Part shown: positions 21,925 through 30,691 of the stretch, piece by piece
Layout of the letters: each line of letters begins with the position of its first letter
Position numbering within the stretch: position 1 is the first letter of the stretch
From: Acetobacter thailandicus
GTDB taxonomy: Bacteria > Pseudomonadota > Alphaproteobacteria > Acetobacterales > Acetobacteraceae
Reading direction: 5' to 3'
Assembly: GCF_011516655.1 (NCBI RefSeq)
Contig: NZ_WOSV01000002.1
Span: 310,001 to 374,000, forward strand
DNA length: 64,000 nucleotides
Made by a program: the position numbers and the translations under genes
Notes under the pieces: generated by a model
Seen by the model: the letters and a program-made list of their open reading frames with translations, nothing else
What the model was told of the DNA's origin: nothing
The model's database searches: none

Positions 21925-23415
21925 ATGCACATAAGTGACGTATCTGAAAAACGCTTACGCCTTATAATATATAGTTTTCTTCTGATAACTGCTGTTTGTC
22001 TGCGCTGGCAGGCACTTGGCGCCCCCATGATTAATATTGACGAGGAGTTTTACCTCTTTACAGGGGGCCGTATTCTTCAGGGGGATCTGCCATTTGTGGA
22101 TATATGGGACAGAAAACCTGTTGGTCTGTTCCTGCTCTATGCTTTTTTTCATCTTTTTGGAACATGGCGCATTCTGGCATATCAGATCGGCGCACTGCTC
22201 AGCGTGTGGGGAACGGCCATACTTGTATGGCGTATGGCCCGAACTATCGCGCCGGCAGGAGGAGCCATTCTTGCTGCACTACTTTATGAAATCTGGCTTA
22301 TTCTCGCCGGAGGAGAAGGTGGACAGTCTCCTGTTTTTTATAATCTTTTAACAGCTGCAGCCATGAGCTGCATTATATGTTTTCTGCCCGCCATTAAGAA
22401 AAATGACCAGTTTCGCCGCAACATGGGCATAGTGGTTATGCTCTTTCTGGGGCTGGCCATACAAATAAAATATACTGTTATTGTCGAAGGCATATTTGCC
22501 GGCCTGTATCTGTTATGGACAGGCTTGCGTGCAAAAAATTCTCCAAGGCACCTGCTGGCCGATGCCTCTGTCTGGATCAGCTGCGCCCTTCTGCCAACCT
22601 GCCTCTCATTCCTTTTTTATCGTGCAAAAGGATATGGGCATGCCTGGTGGTTTGCTAACATTAAATCGATTTTTTTACGTGGTCATATGAGCCATAGTCA
22701 GATCGAAAGCATTACTGTTGTCATTATCGCAATACTCATACCTCTGATGCTATGCTGGCTCATCAGAAAACCTCTTTCCATACATTTTCAGGGTGAGCAA
22801 AAAGAACATATTATTTTCTTTAATATATGGTCAGTTTTTGCCCTTCTCAGCCTGTTTAGTCTTGGGTCCTGGTATAATCACTACACGCTGCCAGCTCTTT
22901 TACCTCTCTCTATCCAGGCGGCTCCTTTATGGCGTAAAAAAACGGGACAGTTTCTGATAATTGCTGTCGCATGCTGTGGCACTGTTATTGGGCAAAGAGC
23001 CCTTTTCCGACATTTTCAACAACACGCTAATATTATTGCTTTTGAAGAAATGCAGGCTGCTCTTTCTTCTCCCCCAGGCTGTATCTTTATCTATGATGGC
23101 CCGGCAATACTGTATGACACACCGGCTTATTGCAAACTAACAACGCACCCTTTCCCCTCTCATTTCAGTTCTGAGATCGAAAAAAACGCAACCGGCATGA
23201 ACCCCCTTAAAGAAATATCTTCTGTCCTGGCACAGAGACCTGCACATATTGTCTCAACAGAACCTGCTGACGCTGAAGAAAATCAGAGTGTTCGTGCGCG
23301 CCTGTATGAGACACTCAGCAAAGACTATACCCCGACCTATCAGCATCACTTTCGTCATCATACCACCGTTATTTACACCCGTAATACATTACTCAGCCCG
23401 GCTCACTCCCCCTGA
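21925..23415 (+). CDS. Multi-pass GT39/GT83-like glycosyltransferase
   Basis: A 496-residue inner-membrane protein with about ten or more hydrophobic helices. The first periplasmic loop holds the acidic motif INIDEEFYLFTGG followed by GDLPFVDIWDRKPVG, typical of C-type transferases that take sugar from a polyprenyl phosphate (PMT/ArnT-like). A GGAAG site precedes the ATG. It probably accepts the product of the preceding GT2 enzyme. Acceptor (lipid A, polysaccharide or protein) is unknown. Its last 13 bases overlap the end of the convergent copper ATPase gene. Confidence 0.75.
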   Translation: MHISDVSEKRLRLIIYSFLLITAVCLRWQALGAPMINIDEEFYLFTGGRILQGDLPFVDIWDRKPVGLFLLYAFFHLFGTWRILAYQIGALLSVWGTAILVWRMARTIAPAGGAILAALLYEIWLILAGGEGGQSPVFYNLLTAAAMSCIICFLPAIKKNDQFRRNMGIVVMLFLGLAIQIKYTVIVEGIFAGLYLLWTGLRAKNSPRHLLADASVWISCALLPTCLSFLFYRAKGYGHAWWFANIKSIFLRGHMSHSQIESITVVIIAILIPLMLCWLIRKPLSIHFQGEQKEHIIFFNIWSVFALLSLFSLGSWYNHYTLPALLPLSIQAAPLWRKKTGQFLIIAVACCGTVIGQRALFRHFQQHANIIAFEEMQAALSSPPGCIFIYDGPAILYDTPAYCKLTTHPFPSHFSSEIEKNATGMNPLKEISSVLAQRPAHIVSTEPADAEENQSVRARLYETLSKDYTPTYQHHFRHHTTVIYTRNTLLSPAHSP

Positions 23416-25796
23416 CCTGAAGAGTGAGGACGTGGCCGCCAGCGGTTAAGCAGCAATGAGTTTGATACAACTGAGACCGAGCTCATTGCCATCGCTGCAC
23501 CTGCCAGAACAGGGTTAAGCAAACCAAAGGCCGCAAGTGGCAAGCCAAGAATATTATAGAAAAATGCAAAAAAGAGATTTTGTCTGATTTTACGTAATGT
23601 TGCCCGTGACAAAGAAATAGCATCGGGCACGCTGTTCAGGTCACTGTTCATCAGCACAACATCAGCTGTTTCAAGTGCAATGCCTGAACCGGCACCAATA
23701 GCAAAACCCACATCAGCTGCTGCCAGTGCCGGTGCATCATTCACACCATCACCTACCATGCCGACGACCTGGCCCTCTCCGCGATATTGCTCAACATGAC
23801 GTGCTTTATCTGCCGGCAGCACGCCGGCCTCATAACTTTCAATCCCCAGTGCTGAAGCCACTGCCGCCGCCGCCCGCTGGTTATCACCGGTCAGCATAAC
23901 AATTTTAATGCCTGCTTTTCTGAGTGTCTGCACGACGGCACGCGCCTCAGCACGTACACGATCTGACAGCGCGATATACCCCATCACTGCGCCAGACCTG
24001 GCCACAACGATCACTGTCTTACCTTCCTGCTCAAGCTGTTCAATCAAAGCATCATCACAGGCTATAGCCTGCTGCGACATAAAACGCGGTGCACCAAGCG
24101 ATATCTTATCGCTTCCGCTCACAGCCTGGACACCCATGCCAGGAACTGCCTCAAACCCTGTCATTTCGACAGGCTTGCTCTGCACCTGCTGCCCATATGT
24201 CATTACCGCCCGTGCAAGGGGATGTTCAGAATTCTGCTCAAGCGCACAGGCCACTGCAAGCAGGCTCTCAGTCTCATACCCTCCGGCAGGCAGCACATCA
24301 CTTACAACAGGCTTACCTTCGGTCAGCGTTCCGGTTTTATCAACAACAAGCGTTGTCAGTTTTTGTGAAAGCTCAAGAGCATCTGCATTACGAAACAAAA
24401 TACCCGCCCGCGCGCCCAGCCCTGTGCCGACCATAATCGCCGTAGGGGTCGCAAGCCCCAGGGAACAGGGGCAGGCAATAACCAAAACAGACACGGCGGA
24501 GACAACGCTCCAGGTAAAATGGCCCGTAATGGCCCATCCGGCAAAAAAAGTCAGACAGGCAAGACCAATAACAACAGGCACAAACACACCGGCCACTTTA
24601 TCGGCCAGTCGCTGCACATGTGCTTTTGACCCCTGTGCCTGCTCAACCATTTTCACAATCTGAGACAGGACTGTCTCATTCCCCACGCCCGTTGCCCTGA
24701 CACGCAGCGCACCGTTAGCGTTCATTGTACCGCCAAAAACCTGGCTGTCGGGCTGCTTAAAAACCGGCACACTCTCGCCTGTCAGCATCGCCTCATTCAC
24801 ATCCGACTGCCCCTCAAGCACAAGGCCATCAACAGGCACAGACTCACCCGGGCGGACAACAAAAACATCGCCTTTTTTTACACTGGCAACAGGCTGATCT
24901 GTCACGCCGTCAGCTGTTTCCACATGTGCAGTCTGCGGCTGAAGTTTTAAAAGACTTTCAATGCCTGATGTTGTTTTGTTCTTAGCGCGTGTCTCAAGCA
25001 GTTTACCAAGAGAAATAAGCGTAATAATTGCAACACTGGCTTCAAAATATACTGGCTGATGTGCCCCTGTTACCATCACCACTACACTGAAAAAATATGC
25101 GATTCCTGTGCCCATAACAACCAGGACATCCATATTGGCAGAGCCACTGCGCAGGGACTTCCATGCTCCCTGATACATATGGCGGGCACAGTAAAACTGC
25201 ACAGGTGTTGCCAGCAAAAGCTGTACCCATGCAGGCATGAAGTCTCTGTGCTCAAAAAACATCCAGACCATTTCAATAAAAAATGGCAAAGATAAAACCA
25301 GAGTCAGTAAAAAACTGTTGCGCTCAGCCAGCCAGTGCTGCCTGCGCTTTGTGCTCTGGTCCTGCATCATTTCAGCAGAATGCACCTGCCCGCCAAAACC
25401 AGCTTTTTCGACCTGAGCAATCAGTGACTGAGGGTCAGAAACACCTGGCACATACAAAATATGTGCCTGCTCAGTGGCGAGATTAACCGCCGCCTGCACG
25501 CCGGGCTGCCTGTTAAGCACTTTTTCAAGTCGCGTCGCACATGAAGCACAGGTCATGCCACTGATATCAAGGTCAAGCGCGCTTTGCTCAACCTGAAAGC
25601 CTGCCTGTCTGACAGCAGCAAAAACATGCTCAAGGTCTTCTGCCGGGTTATCAAGCTGAACCTGCGCCTGTTCAGTGGCAAAATTCACTGTAGCCTGCAC
25701 GCCAGGCTGCCTGTTAAGCACTTTTTCCAGACGTGCTGCGCAGGATGCACAGGTCATGCCATCAACGGGGAAGCTGATATTTTCGGACATTTTCAC
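23403..25796 (-). CDS. copA: Copper-exporting P1B-type ATPase
   Basis: Pumps Cu+ out of the cytoplasm. The 797 residues begin with two heavy-metal-associated domains, each with GMTCASC (around residues 14 and 80). Then follow the membrane helices, the CPC ion motif in VLVIACPCSLGLATP, phosphorylation site DKTGTLT, the HP motif (NSEHPLARAV), the ATP site MLTGDN and GDGVNDAPAL. Both metal domains are nearly alike, suggesting tandem duplication. It is divergent from csoR and shares with it a CsoR-type operator. Confidence 0.95.
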   Translation of the reverse strand: MKMSENISFPVDGMTCASCAARLEKVLNRQPGVQATVNFATEQAQVQLDNPAEDLEHVFAAVRQAGFQVEQSALDLDISGMTCASCATRLEKVLNRQPGVQAAVNLATEQAHILYVPGVSDPQSLIAQVEKAGFGGQVHSAEMMQDQSTKRRQHWLAERNSFLLTLVLSLPFFIEMVWMFFEHRDFMPAWVQLLLATPVQFYCARHMYQGAWKSLRSGSANMDVLVVMGTGIAYFFSVVVMVTGAHQPVYFEASVAIITLISLGKLLETRAKNKTTSGIESLLKLQPQTAHVETADGVTDQPVASVKKGDVFVVRPGESVPVDGLVLEGQSDVNEAMLTGESVPVFKQPDSQVFGGTMNANGALRVRATGVGNETVLSQIVKMVEQAQGSKAHVQRLADKVAGVFVPVVIGLACLTFFAGWAITGHFTWSVVSAVSVLVIACPCSLGLATPTAIMVGTGLGARAGILFRNADALELSQKLTTLVVDKTGTLTEGKPVVSDVLPAGGYETESLLAVACALEQNSEHPLARAVMTYGQQVQSKPVEMTGFEAVPGMGVQAVSGSDKISLGAPRFMSQQAIACDDALIEQLEQEGKTVIVVARSGAVMGYIALSDRVRAEARAVVQTLRKAGIKIVMLTGDNQRAAAAVASALGIESYEAGVLPADKARHVEQYRGEGQVVGMVGDGVNDAPALAAADVGFAIGAGSGIALETADVVLMNSDLNSVPDAISLSRATLRKIRQNLFFAFFYNILGLPLAAFGLLNPVLAGAAMAMSSVSVVSNSLLLNRWRPRPHSSGQGE

Positions 25797-25825
25797 CTCT
25801 GACAGACATTTTCTAACTTGAGATC

Positions 25826-25846
25826 ATATACCCCCTTAGGGTATAT
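25826..25846. promoter_or_regulatory. CsoR-type operator between copA and csoR
   Basis: Inverted repeat ATATACCC-CCTTA-GGGTATAT in the intergenic region, matching the G/C-tract palindromes with TATACCCC half-sites bound by CsoR/RcnR-family repressors. It lies 30 nt from the copA start and 89 nt before the csoR start, so one site can control both genes. Confidence 0.75.
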
Positions 25847-25934
25847 TTTCAAGAAAATACTCTTTCTGCTTTCATCAGCTTACTCTCTCTTTATACTCTC
25901 TGATAAAAATACTCAGAAAAACAATGGAGCAATC

Positions 25935-26282
25935 GTGAGCTTATCCGCTGTAAACTCTCCTCACAACACAGCCAGAAAACCCTGCCATGGCGAGCCGGAA
26001 ACCGACGGCAAACGCGTGGAACAACCTGAAAAAAAAGCTCTTATAAATCGTCTGCGCCGCATAGAAGGACAAACAGGTGGCGTACGCACAATGGTCGAAA
26101 CTGACCGCTATTGTGTAGATATTCTGACACAGATTTCAGCCATCAAATCTGCACTTGATGGTGTTGCGATCGAAATTTTAAGCAACCATGCCTCTGGCTG
26201 TGTCAGAAATGCGATACAAAATAACGGCGGTGAAGCTGAAATTAATGAACTTCTGGGGCTCATGCGCAAAATGATTCGCTAA
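25935..26282 (+). CDS. csoR: CsoR-family copper-sensing repressor
   Basis: A 115-residue DUF156/CsoR-type regulator: LINRLRRIEGQTGGVRTMV, then the Cu(I) ligands of the C-H-C fingerprint: Cys in DRYCVDIL, His and Cys in LSNHASGC. These match CsoR rather than RcnR or FrmR. The frame is open well upstream, but a GTG at 25935 with GGAG 5 nt before is the likely start. It is predicted to leave its operator on binding Cu(I), releasing copA, and possibly the copAB-type operon at 26.3-29.6 kb, which has a similar site. Confidence 0.88.
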   Translation: MSLSAVNSPHNTARKPCHGEPETDGKRVEQPEKKALINRLRRIEGQTGGVRTMVETDRYCVDILTQISAIKSALDGVAIEILSNHASGCVRNAIQNNGGEAEINELLGLMRKMIR

Positions 26283-26304
26283 GAGCCCGTTTTCTTCACT
26301 GCCT

Positions 26305-27120
26305 TTAAAACCAGCTCCGTATACCCAGGGTAAAACGCGTTGTACCCGTTTTGCCACCCTGGTCATGCACAATACGACGCGCCTGTGTCAGATAACCAGA
26401 ATAGGTTACTGCAATATAGGGCGCAAACTTACGCCAGATTTCATAACGCAGGCGTAAACCTGCATCTACATCTGACAAACCCGCTCCGGACTGACGCGCA
26501 GCGTCTGACTTTGTATAAAAATTAAACTCTGCCTGAGGCTGAAGAATAAGGCGGTTTGTCAGCAAAAAATCGTAAGAGCCTTCAACCTTAGCTGCAAAAC
26601 GTCCTTCATCACTCACATAAGCCGTTGCCTGCACTTCAAACTGGTACAGTGCCAGCCCCTGGATACCAAAAGCCCCCCAGGTACGCATTGGCCCATCATC
26701 CAGATCAAGCCGGACACCCGCCTGAACATCAAAATAGGTCGAGACAGAACGACTATATAAAAGCTCCTGCTGGCCATCCTGAAGACGACCGCGTTCAAGT
26801 GTGCCTTCGCTTTTCAGCCACAGCTTATTATAGTCAGACCCATACCAGGACTCACCATCCCAGCGAAAATCTGTGCCTGACGCACTATAACGCCCCTCCA
26901 TTTCATTCAGTATACCGTGAAAATACGTACCCTGGTCCATAACCGGGTTCATATGCCCTACAGGAACAAAAGGTGTGGCAGAAGGTGCATCAGCTGCCAG
27001 ATGCTGTATGGTCACAACAGGAGAAGTGGCATCCTGCGACTGTGAGTTATCAGCCCGTGCCTGCCCTGCTGCGCTACACGCCAGCACGACTGACAAAACC
27101 GGAAAAATAATCCCTTTCAT
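26305..27120 (-). CDS. copB: Copper resistance protein B (outer membrane)
   Basis: A 271-residue secreted beta-strand-rich protein matching the CopB/PcoB family: signal peptide ending QARA, MNPVMDQGTYFHGILN, and the family block WDGESWYGSDYNKLWLKSEG, then alternating strands to the terminal FTLGIRSWF typical of outer-membrane barrels. It lacks the long Met/His-rich N-terminal part seen in plasmid PcoB. Translation is coupled to the multicopper oxidase gene: the stop TGA and the ATG share one base. A GTG one codon upstream is also possible. Confidence 0.9.
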   Translation of the reverse strand: MKGIIFPVLSVVLACSAAGQARADNSQSQDATSPVVTIQHLAADAPSATPFVPVGHMNPVMDQGTYFHGILNEMEGRYSASGTDFRWDGESWYGSDYNKLWLKSEGTLERGRLQDGQQELLYSRSVSTYFDVQAGVRLDLDDGPMRTWGAFGIQGLALYQFEVQATAYVSDEGRFAAKVEGSYDFLLTNRLILQPQAEFNFYTKSDAARQSGAGLSDVDAGLRLRYEIWRKFAPYIAVTYSGYLTQARRIVHDQGGKTGTTRFTLGIRSWF

Positions 27121-29078
27121 CACTCAACCACCACCACACGAAACATCCCCAGCTCCATATGCAGCATCAGATGGCAATGATACGCCCATGCACCTGGCGC
27201 ATCGGCCGTCACAAGGTAGCTGAGCCGCGAGCCTGGCTGTGAAATAATAGTATGCTTATAAGGCTGGTAGTCTCCCTGCCCGTTTTCAAGCTCACTCCAC
27301 ATACCGTGCAGGTGAATGGGGTGCTCCATCATCGTGTCGTTAATCAGGGTAAACCGCACACGCTCATTTCTTTTCAGGCGGATGGGCCCCGATTCTGAGT
27401 ATTTACGGCCATTAAACCCCCAGATATAGCGCTCCATATTACCGGTTAAATGCAGAATAATCTCACGCGAAGGAGGTCGCAGATCAGTGCCCGGCCGTGT
27501 TGCTCTGAGCTGTTTGTAGTTCAGCACCCTGCGCCCGTTATGCTCAAGCCCGTCACCCGGGCTGCCAAGCCGGTCAATGGGCATCTGTGCCACATTCTGG
27601 TTTTCAACATTCAGCGGCGGCGGGCCTGGGTCATCAATTTCCAGCGGCGGTGGCGGCGCAGCCGGCATATGCGCTGGCGGCACGCTCTTTGCCGGGGTCT
27701 TCGCCCCCATATCCATCCCGGGCATATCGTCATCAGACATATCCATGCCGGCCATATCATCATCTGACATGTCCATATTTTTCATATCCATGGATGCCGC
27801 TTTTTTTGGAGCTGCCGTGTTAGCAGGCGCCACATCTGTATGGTGAGGCATCGACACCGGGGCGGCAGATTTCTCACCTGCTGTTGTACCGGACTGAGCA
27901 GGCATCTTCATGTCCTTCATGCTCATCCCTGGCTTCATATCGCCCATACCCATATCAACCATAGTTCTGACCGGGCGCGGGTCCATAGGGGGAACCGGAG
28001 CCTCCATGCCAGCATGAGGGGCCAGCGTGCCCCGGGCATAACCTGTGCGGTCCTCGCTTTGTACAAAAATGCTGTAGGCTTTCTCATCACCGGGCTGAAC
28101 AATCACGTCATAAGTCTCAGCCACACCAATGCGAAATTCATCGACCGGAACAGGTTCAATATCATTCCCGTCAGCCTGCACAACCAGCATTTCAAGCCCT
28201 GGTATACGCACATCAAAAAACGTCATTGATGAGCCATTAATAAAGCGCAGCCTGACGCGTTCACCAGGACGAAACACACCATTCCAGTTCATATCCGGGG
28301 AGTGGCCATTAAGCAGATATGTATAAATAATGCCCGAGACATCTGAGATATCTGTCGCAGCCATACGCATACGCGACCACATCAGGCGGTTCTTCAGGGC
28401 TGCCACAGCACTGCCAGCCTCACGCGCCTGCTGAGGGAAAGACGCCGCTGTGCGCTGCCGGAAGGTATAATAATCATCCTGCATTTTGAGATTACTGATC
28501 ATGTCGTCGGGGGACACATCCGTCCACTCAGACAAAAAAATCACATAATCCCGTTCACAGGCATTCGGGTCAGGTTCTGCCGGGTCAATAACAATTGCAC
28601 CGTAAAGCCCCTGAGCCTCCTGCATGCCTGAGTGACTATGGTACCAGTATGTGCCGCTTTGCATGAGAGGAAAGCGATAGGTAAAACTCTCACCTGGTTT
28701 AATACCCATAAAGCTCAGTCCGGGCACACCATCCATAGTATAAGGCAGGCGCAGACCATGCCAGTGGATTGAAGTATGCTCATGCTTAAGGTGATTCGTT
28801 ACCTTAATTTCAACTGTATCCCCCTGCCGCCAGCGCAAGGTTGGCCCGGGCAGGCTCCCATCGACACAAGGGGCCTTCAGAGCCTTACGGTCAATTTCAA
28901 TGTGTTTCTGGCTGATATTAAGATGCCACTGCGCAGAAGACTGAGCCGGAATTATGCCGGCCACCGGAGAAATGGCCCAGGCAGACCGGGGGAATGCCGC
29001 AGCAAACCCACCGGCCCCAAGACCTGTCACAAAGCTGCGACGCGTCAGGCCATCCCGCATACGAGATGAGAACTTCAT
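27120..29078 (-). CDS. copA2: Copper resistance multicopper oxidase (CopA/PcoA type)
   Basis: Periplasmic multicopper oxidase of 652 residues, Tat-exported (LTRRSFVTGLGAGG, cleavage after SAWA). All four copper clusters are visible: HWHG, HSHSG, HPIHLHG and HCHLMLHMELGM. A methionine-rich insert around residues 370-465 (repeats like MDMSDDDM, MKDMKMP) probably binds Cu(I). The enzyme oxidises periplasmic Cu(I) or sequesters copper. It forms an operon with copB and, 65 bp upstream, a small secreted Cys/His/Met-rich protein. The symbol copA2 is used only to separate it from the ATPase. Confidence 0.93.
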   Translation of the reverse strand: MKFSSRMRDGLTRRSFVTGLGAGGFAAAFPRSAWAISPVAGIIPAQSSAQWHLNISQKHIEIDRKALKAPCVDGSLPGPTLRWRQGDTVEIKVTNHLKHEHTSIHWHGLRLPYTMDGVPGLSFMGIKPGESFTYRFPLMQSGTYWYHSHSGMQEAQGLYGAIVIDPAEPDPNACERDYVIFLSEWTDVSPDDMISNLKMQDDYYTFRQRTAASFPQQAREAGSAVAALKNRLMWSRMRMAATDISDVSGIIYTYLLNGHSPDMNWNGVFRPGERVRLRFINGSSMTFFDVRIPGLEMLVVQADGNDIEPVPVDEFRIGVAETYDVIVQPGDEKAYSIFVQSEDRTGYARGTLAPHAGMEAPVPPMDPRPVRTMVDMGMGDMKPGMSMKDMKMPAQSGTTAGEKSAAPVSMPHHTDVAPANTAAPKKAASMDMKNMDMSDDDMAGMDMSDDDMPGMDMGAKTPAKSVPPAHMPAAPPPPLEIDDPGPPPLNVENQNVAQMPIDRLGSPGDGLEHNGRRVLNYKQLRATRPGTDLRPPSREIILHLTGNMERYIWGFNGRKYSESGPIRLKRNERVRFTLINDTMMEHPIHLHGMWSELENGQGDYQPYKHTIISQPGSRLSYLVTADAPGAWAYHCHLMLHMELGMFRVVVVE

Positions 29079-29143
29079 TTTTACTCATTATCCACAATAG
29101 AGCTCAGAGTTCCTGCCTCCTTTTCAGGAAAGCAGGCATGTTT

Positions 29144-29533
29144 TCAGATCAGAAAACTCTGTGCTCTTGGTGGTCTGAGTAAGGGGGCACACCTGGTGCC
29201 TGTAAATGTGGTCTGAGAAAAATGGACAAAAACCATTCGGGTTAATGGCTTTGTATCGCCGTGCAGACCCACCACAGCAGGTAAAGGCACGGCACAAACC
29301 CCTGTGGCAACCGAGCAGCATTTATCCTGCCCGGGCAACGTCGGCTGCTCACCACCCTTATGCCGGGGAGCATCGACAGGCACTGTCTGAGGCATAACCA
29401 TATGTGATGAACAGTGATGCTGCACCATAACCGGCATCTTAGCCTGTGCAGGCACAACAGAGAACCACAGCCCTGCCTGCACAAACAGACAAATGAACAG
29501 ACCAGTCAGAAATCTGGCGCAATGCCTGATCAT
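29144..29533 (-). CDS. Small exported Cys/His/Met-rich protein of the copper operon
   Basis: A 129-residue protein with an N-terminal signal peptide (LTGLFICLFVQAGLWF, cleavage after AQA) and a short mature part with possible metal ligands: MPVMVQHHCSSHMVMP, DKCCSVATGVC and a last Cys before APLLRPPRA. It resembles small DUF2946/CopL-type copper-associated proteins, but the match is weak. The ATG at 29533 has AGAGG 9 nt upstream; the frame extends to 29590, where a start would lie inside the operator. It is the first gene of the copper operon. Confidence 0.6.
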   Translation of the reverse strand: MIRHCARFLTGLFICLFVQAGLWFSVVPAQAKMPVMVQHHCSSHMVMPQTVPVDAPRHKGGEQPTLPGQDKCCSVATGVCAVPLPAVVGLHGDTKPLTRMVFVHFSQTTFTGTRCAPLLRPPRAQSFLI

Positions 29534-29577
29534 GACCAAATGCCTCTGCCGGGTATGGTTACGCAATATCATGCCCT

Positions 29578-29602
29578 TTATATACCCCATGGGGGCATAT
29601 AA
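29578..29602. promoter_or_regulatory. CsoR-type operator of the copper resistance operon
   Basis: Near-palindrome with half-sites TTATATACCCC and, on the other strand, TTATATGCCCCC, about 45 bp before the first gene of the operon. It resembles the copA/csoR operator at 25826-25846, suggesting that one CsoR controls both transcripts. Confidence 0.65.
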
Positions 29603-29724
29603 ATCCAGATTTTTCTGAAATCTCTTTCAGGCAAAAAATACGAATAGGCACAAAAAACTCAGCTCTCTCAGCGGATCATATTATTCAGAGCTAACCCGCT
29701 GAGCAGAACGATACCTCTCAGATT

Positions 29725-30549
29725 TTACTGTTTAGTGCTGCCACCTGAAAAGGTGTTTTTAATACCTTTACCGGCATCATCACCCCACTCTCCAACTTTG
29801 TGAGCGGCATCAACTGTACCATTTTTGGTAGCGTTCCAGCCTTTCTCGGTGCCGTGTTTCGTCGCGTCCCAGCCCTTCTCAGAAACAGACTTTGTCTTAT
29901 CCCACGCTTTATCGGCCCCTTTGCTGGTGGCATCCCAGCCTTTCTCAGTGCCGTGCTTCGTCGCGTCCCAGCCCTTCTCAGAAACAGACTTTGTCTTATC
30001 CCACGCTTTATCGGCTCCTTTGCTGGTAGCGTTCCAGCCTTTCTCAGTGCCGTGCTTCGTCGCGTCCCAGCCCTTCTCAGAAACAGACTTCGTCTTATCC
30101 CACGCTTTATCGGCTCCTTTGCTGGTGGCATCCCAGCCTTTCTCAGTGCCGTGCTTTGTTGCGTCCCAGCCTTTCTCAGTGCCGTGCTTTGTTGCGTCCC
30201 AGCCCTTCTCAGAAACAGACTTCGTCTTATCCCACGCTTTATCGGCTCCTTTGCTGGTGGCATCCCAGCCTTTCTCAGTGCCGTGCTTTGTTGCGTCCCA
30301 GCCCTTCTCAGAAACAGACTTTGTCTTATCCCACGCTTTATCGGCCCCTTTGCTGGTGGCATCCCAGCCTTTCTCGGTGCCGTGCTTCGTCGCGTCCCAG
30401 GCTTTATCTGTGCCGTTTTTCGTAGCATTCCAGGCGCGCGTCAGAGCACCCGGCTCCTGCTGGGGCTGTGTCTGGGCCTGCACGTGAGCCACAGACACTA
30501 CAGTGACGGCAGCACCAAACATTGTAGCCACAACGGTACGAATTTTCAT
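29725..30549 (-). CDS. Exported LEA-like 11-mer repeat protein
   Basis: A 274-residue protein with signal peptide (cleavage after AHVQAQ). Residues 37-245 are 19 tandem 11-mers of the pattern [ED]-K-[AG]-W-[DN]-x-T-x(4), arranged mostly as a 33-residue unit (types ending KHGT, SKGA and KSVS) repeated five times, with one extra KHGT copy. The tail (VDAAHKVGEWGDDAGKG) is unique. Eleven-residue, charged, amphipathic repeats resemble group 3 LEA proteins that protect membranes and proteins on drying or stress. GGGAGG lies 5 nt before the ATG. The gene is monocistronic. Function is inference. Confidence 0.8.
   Translation of the reverse strand: MKIRTVVATMFGAAVTVVSVAHVQAQTQPQQEPGALTRAWNATKNGTDKAWDATKHGTEKGWDATSKGADKAWDKTKSVSEKGWDATKHGTEKGWDATSKGADKAWDKTKSVSEKGWDATKHGTEKGWDATKHGTEKGWDATSKGADKAWDKTKSVSEKGWDATKHGTEKGWNATSKGADKAWDKTKSVSEKGWDATKHGTEKGWDATSKGADKAWDKTKSVSEKGWDATKHGTEKGWNATKNGTVDAAHKVGEWGDDAGKGIKNTFSGGSTKQ
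29815..30441 (-). repeat. Tandem 33/99-bp coding repeats
   Basis: Coding DNA for the 11-mers forms a 33-bp unit and a near-identical 99-bp higher-order unit in five copies plus one added 33-bp copy. Copies differ at a few synonymous or D/N codons, showing recent expansion. Because units are multiples of 3, several other frames stay open here by chance. Confidence 0.9.
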
Positions 30550-30691
30550 AAAAGCCTCCCGGCTGGTTTAATAAAACATCTCATAAACAACAACGATAAC
30601 AGGCGAACAGAACACGGGATGTACCCTGATCTGTTATAAAGTCGTTACGCAGAAGGTTAAGCTTCTCACAACATATATCCGGATACAATAC

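Noticed and set aside
29815..30441. CRISPR-like regular repeats
   Set aside because: The units are directly tandem, coding, and have no unique spacers.
29718..30639. Long open frames on both strands (236, 279 and 220 codons) over the repeat protein gene
   Set aside because: They arise because 33/99-bp repeats keep any stop-free frame open. Only the 274-residue frame has a signal peptide and a strong ribosome site.
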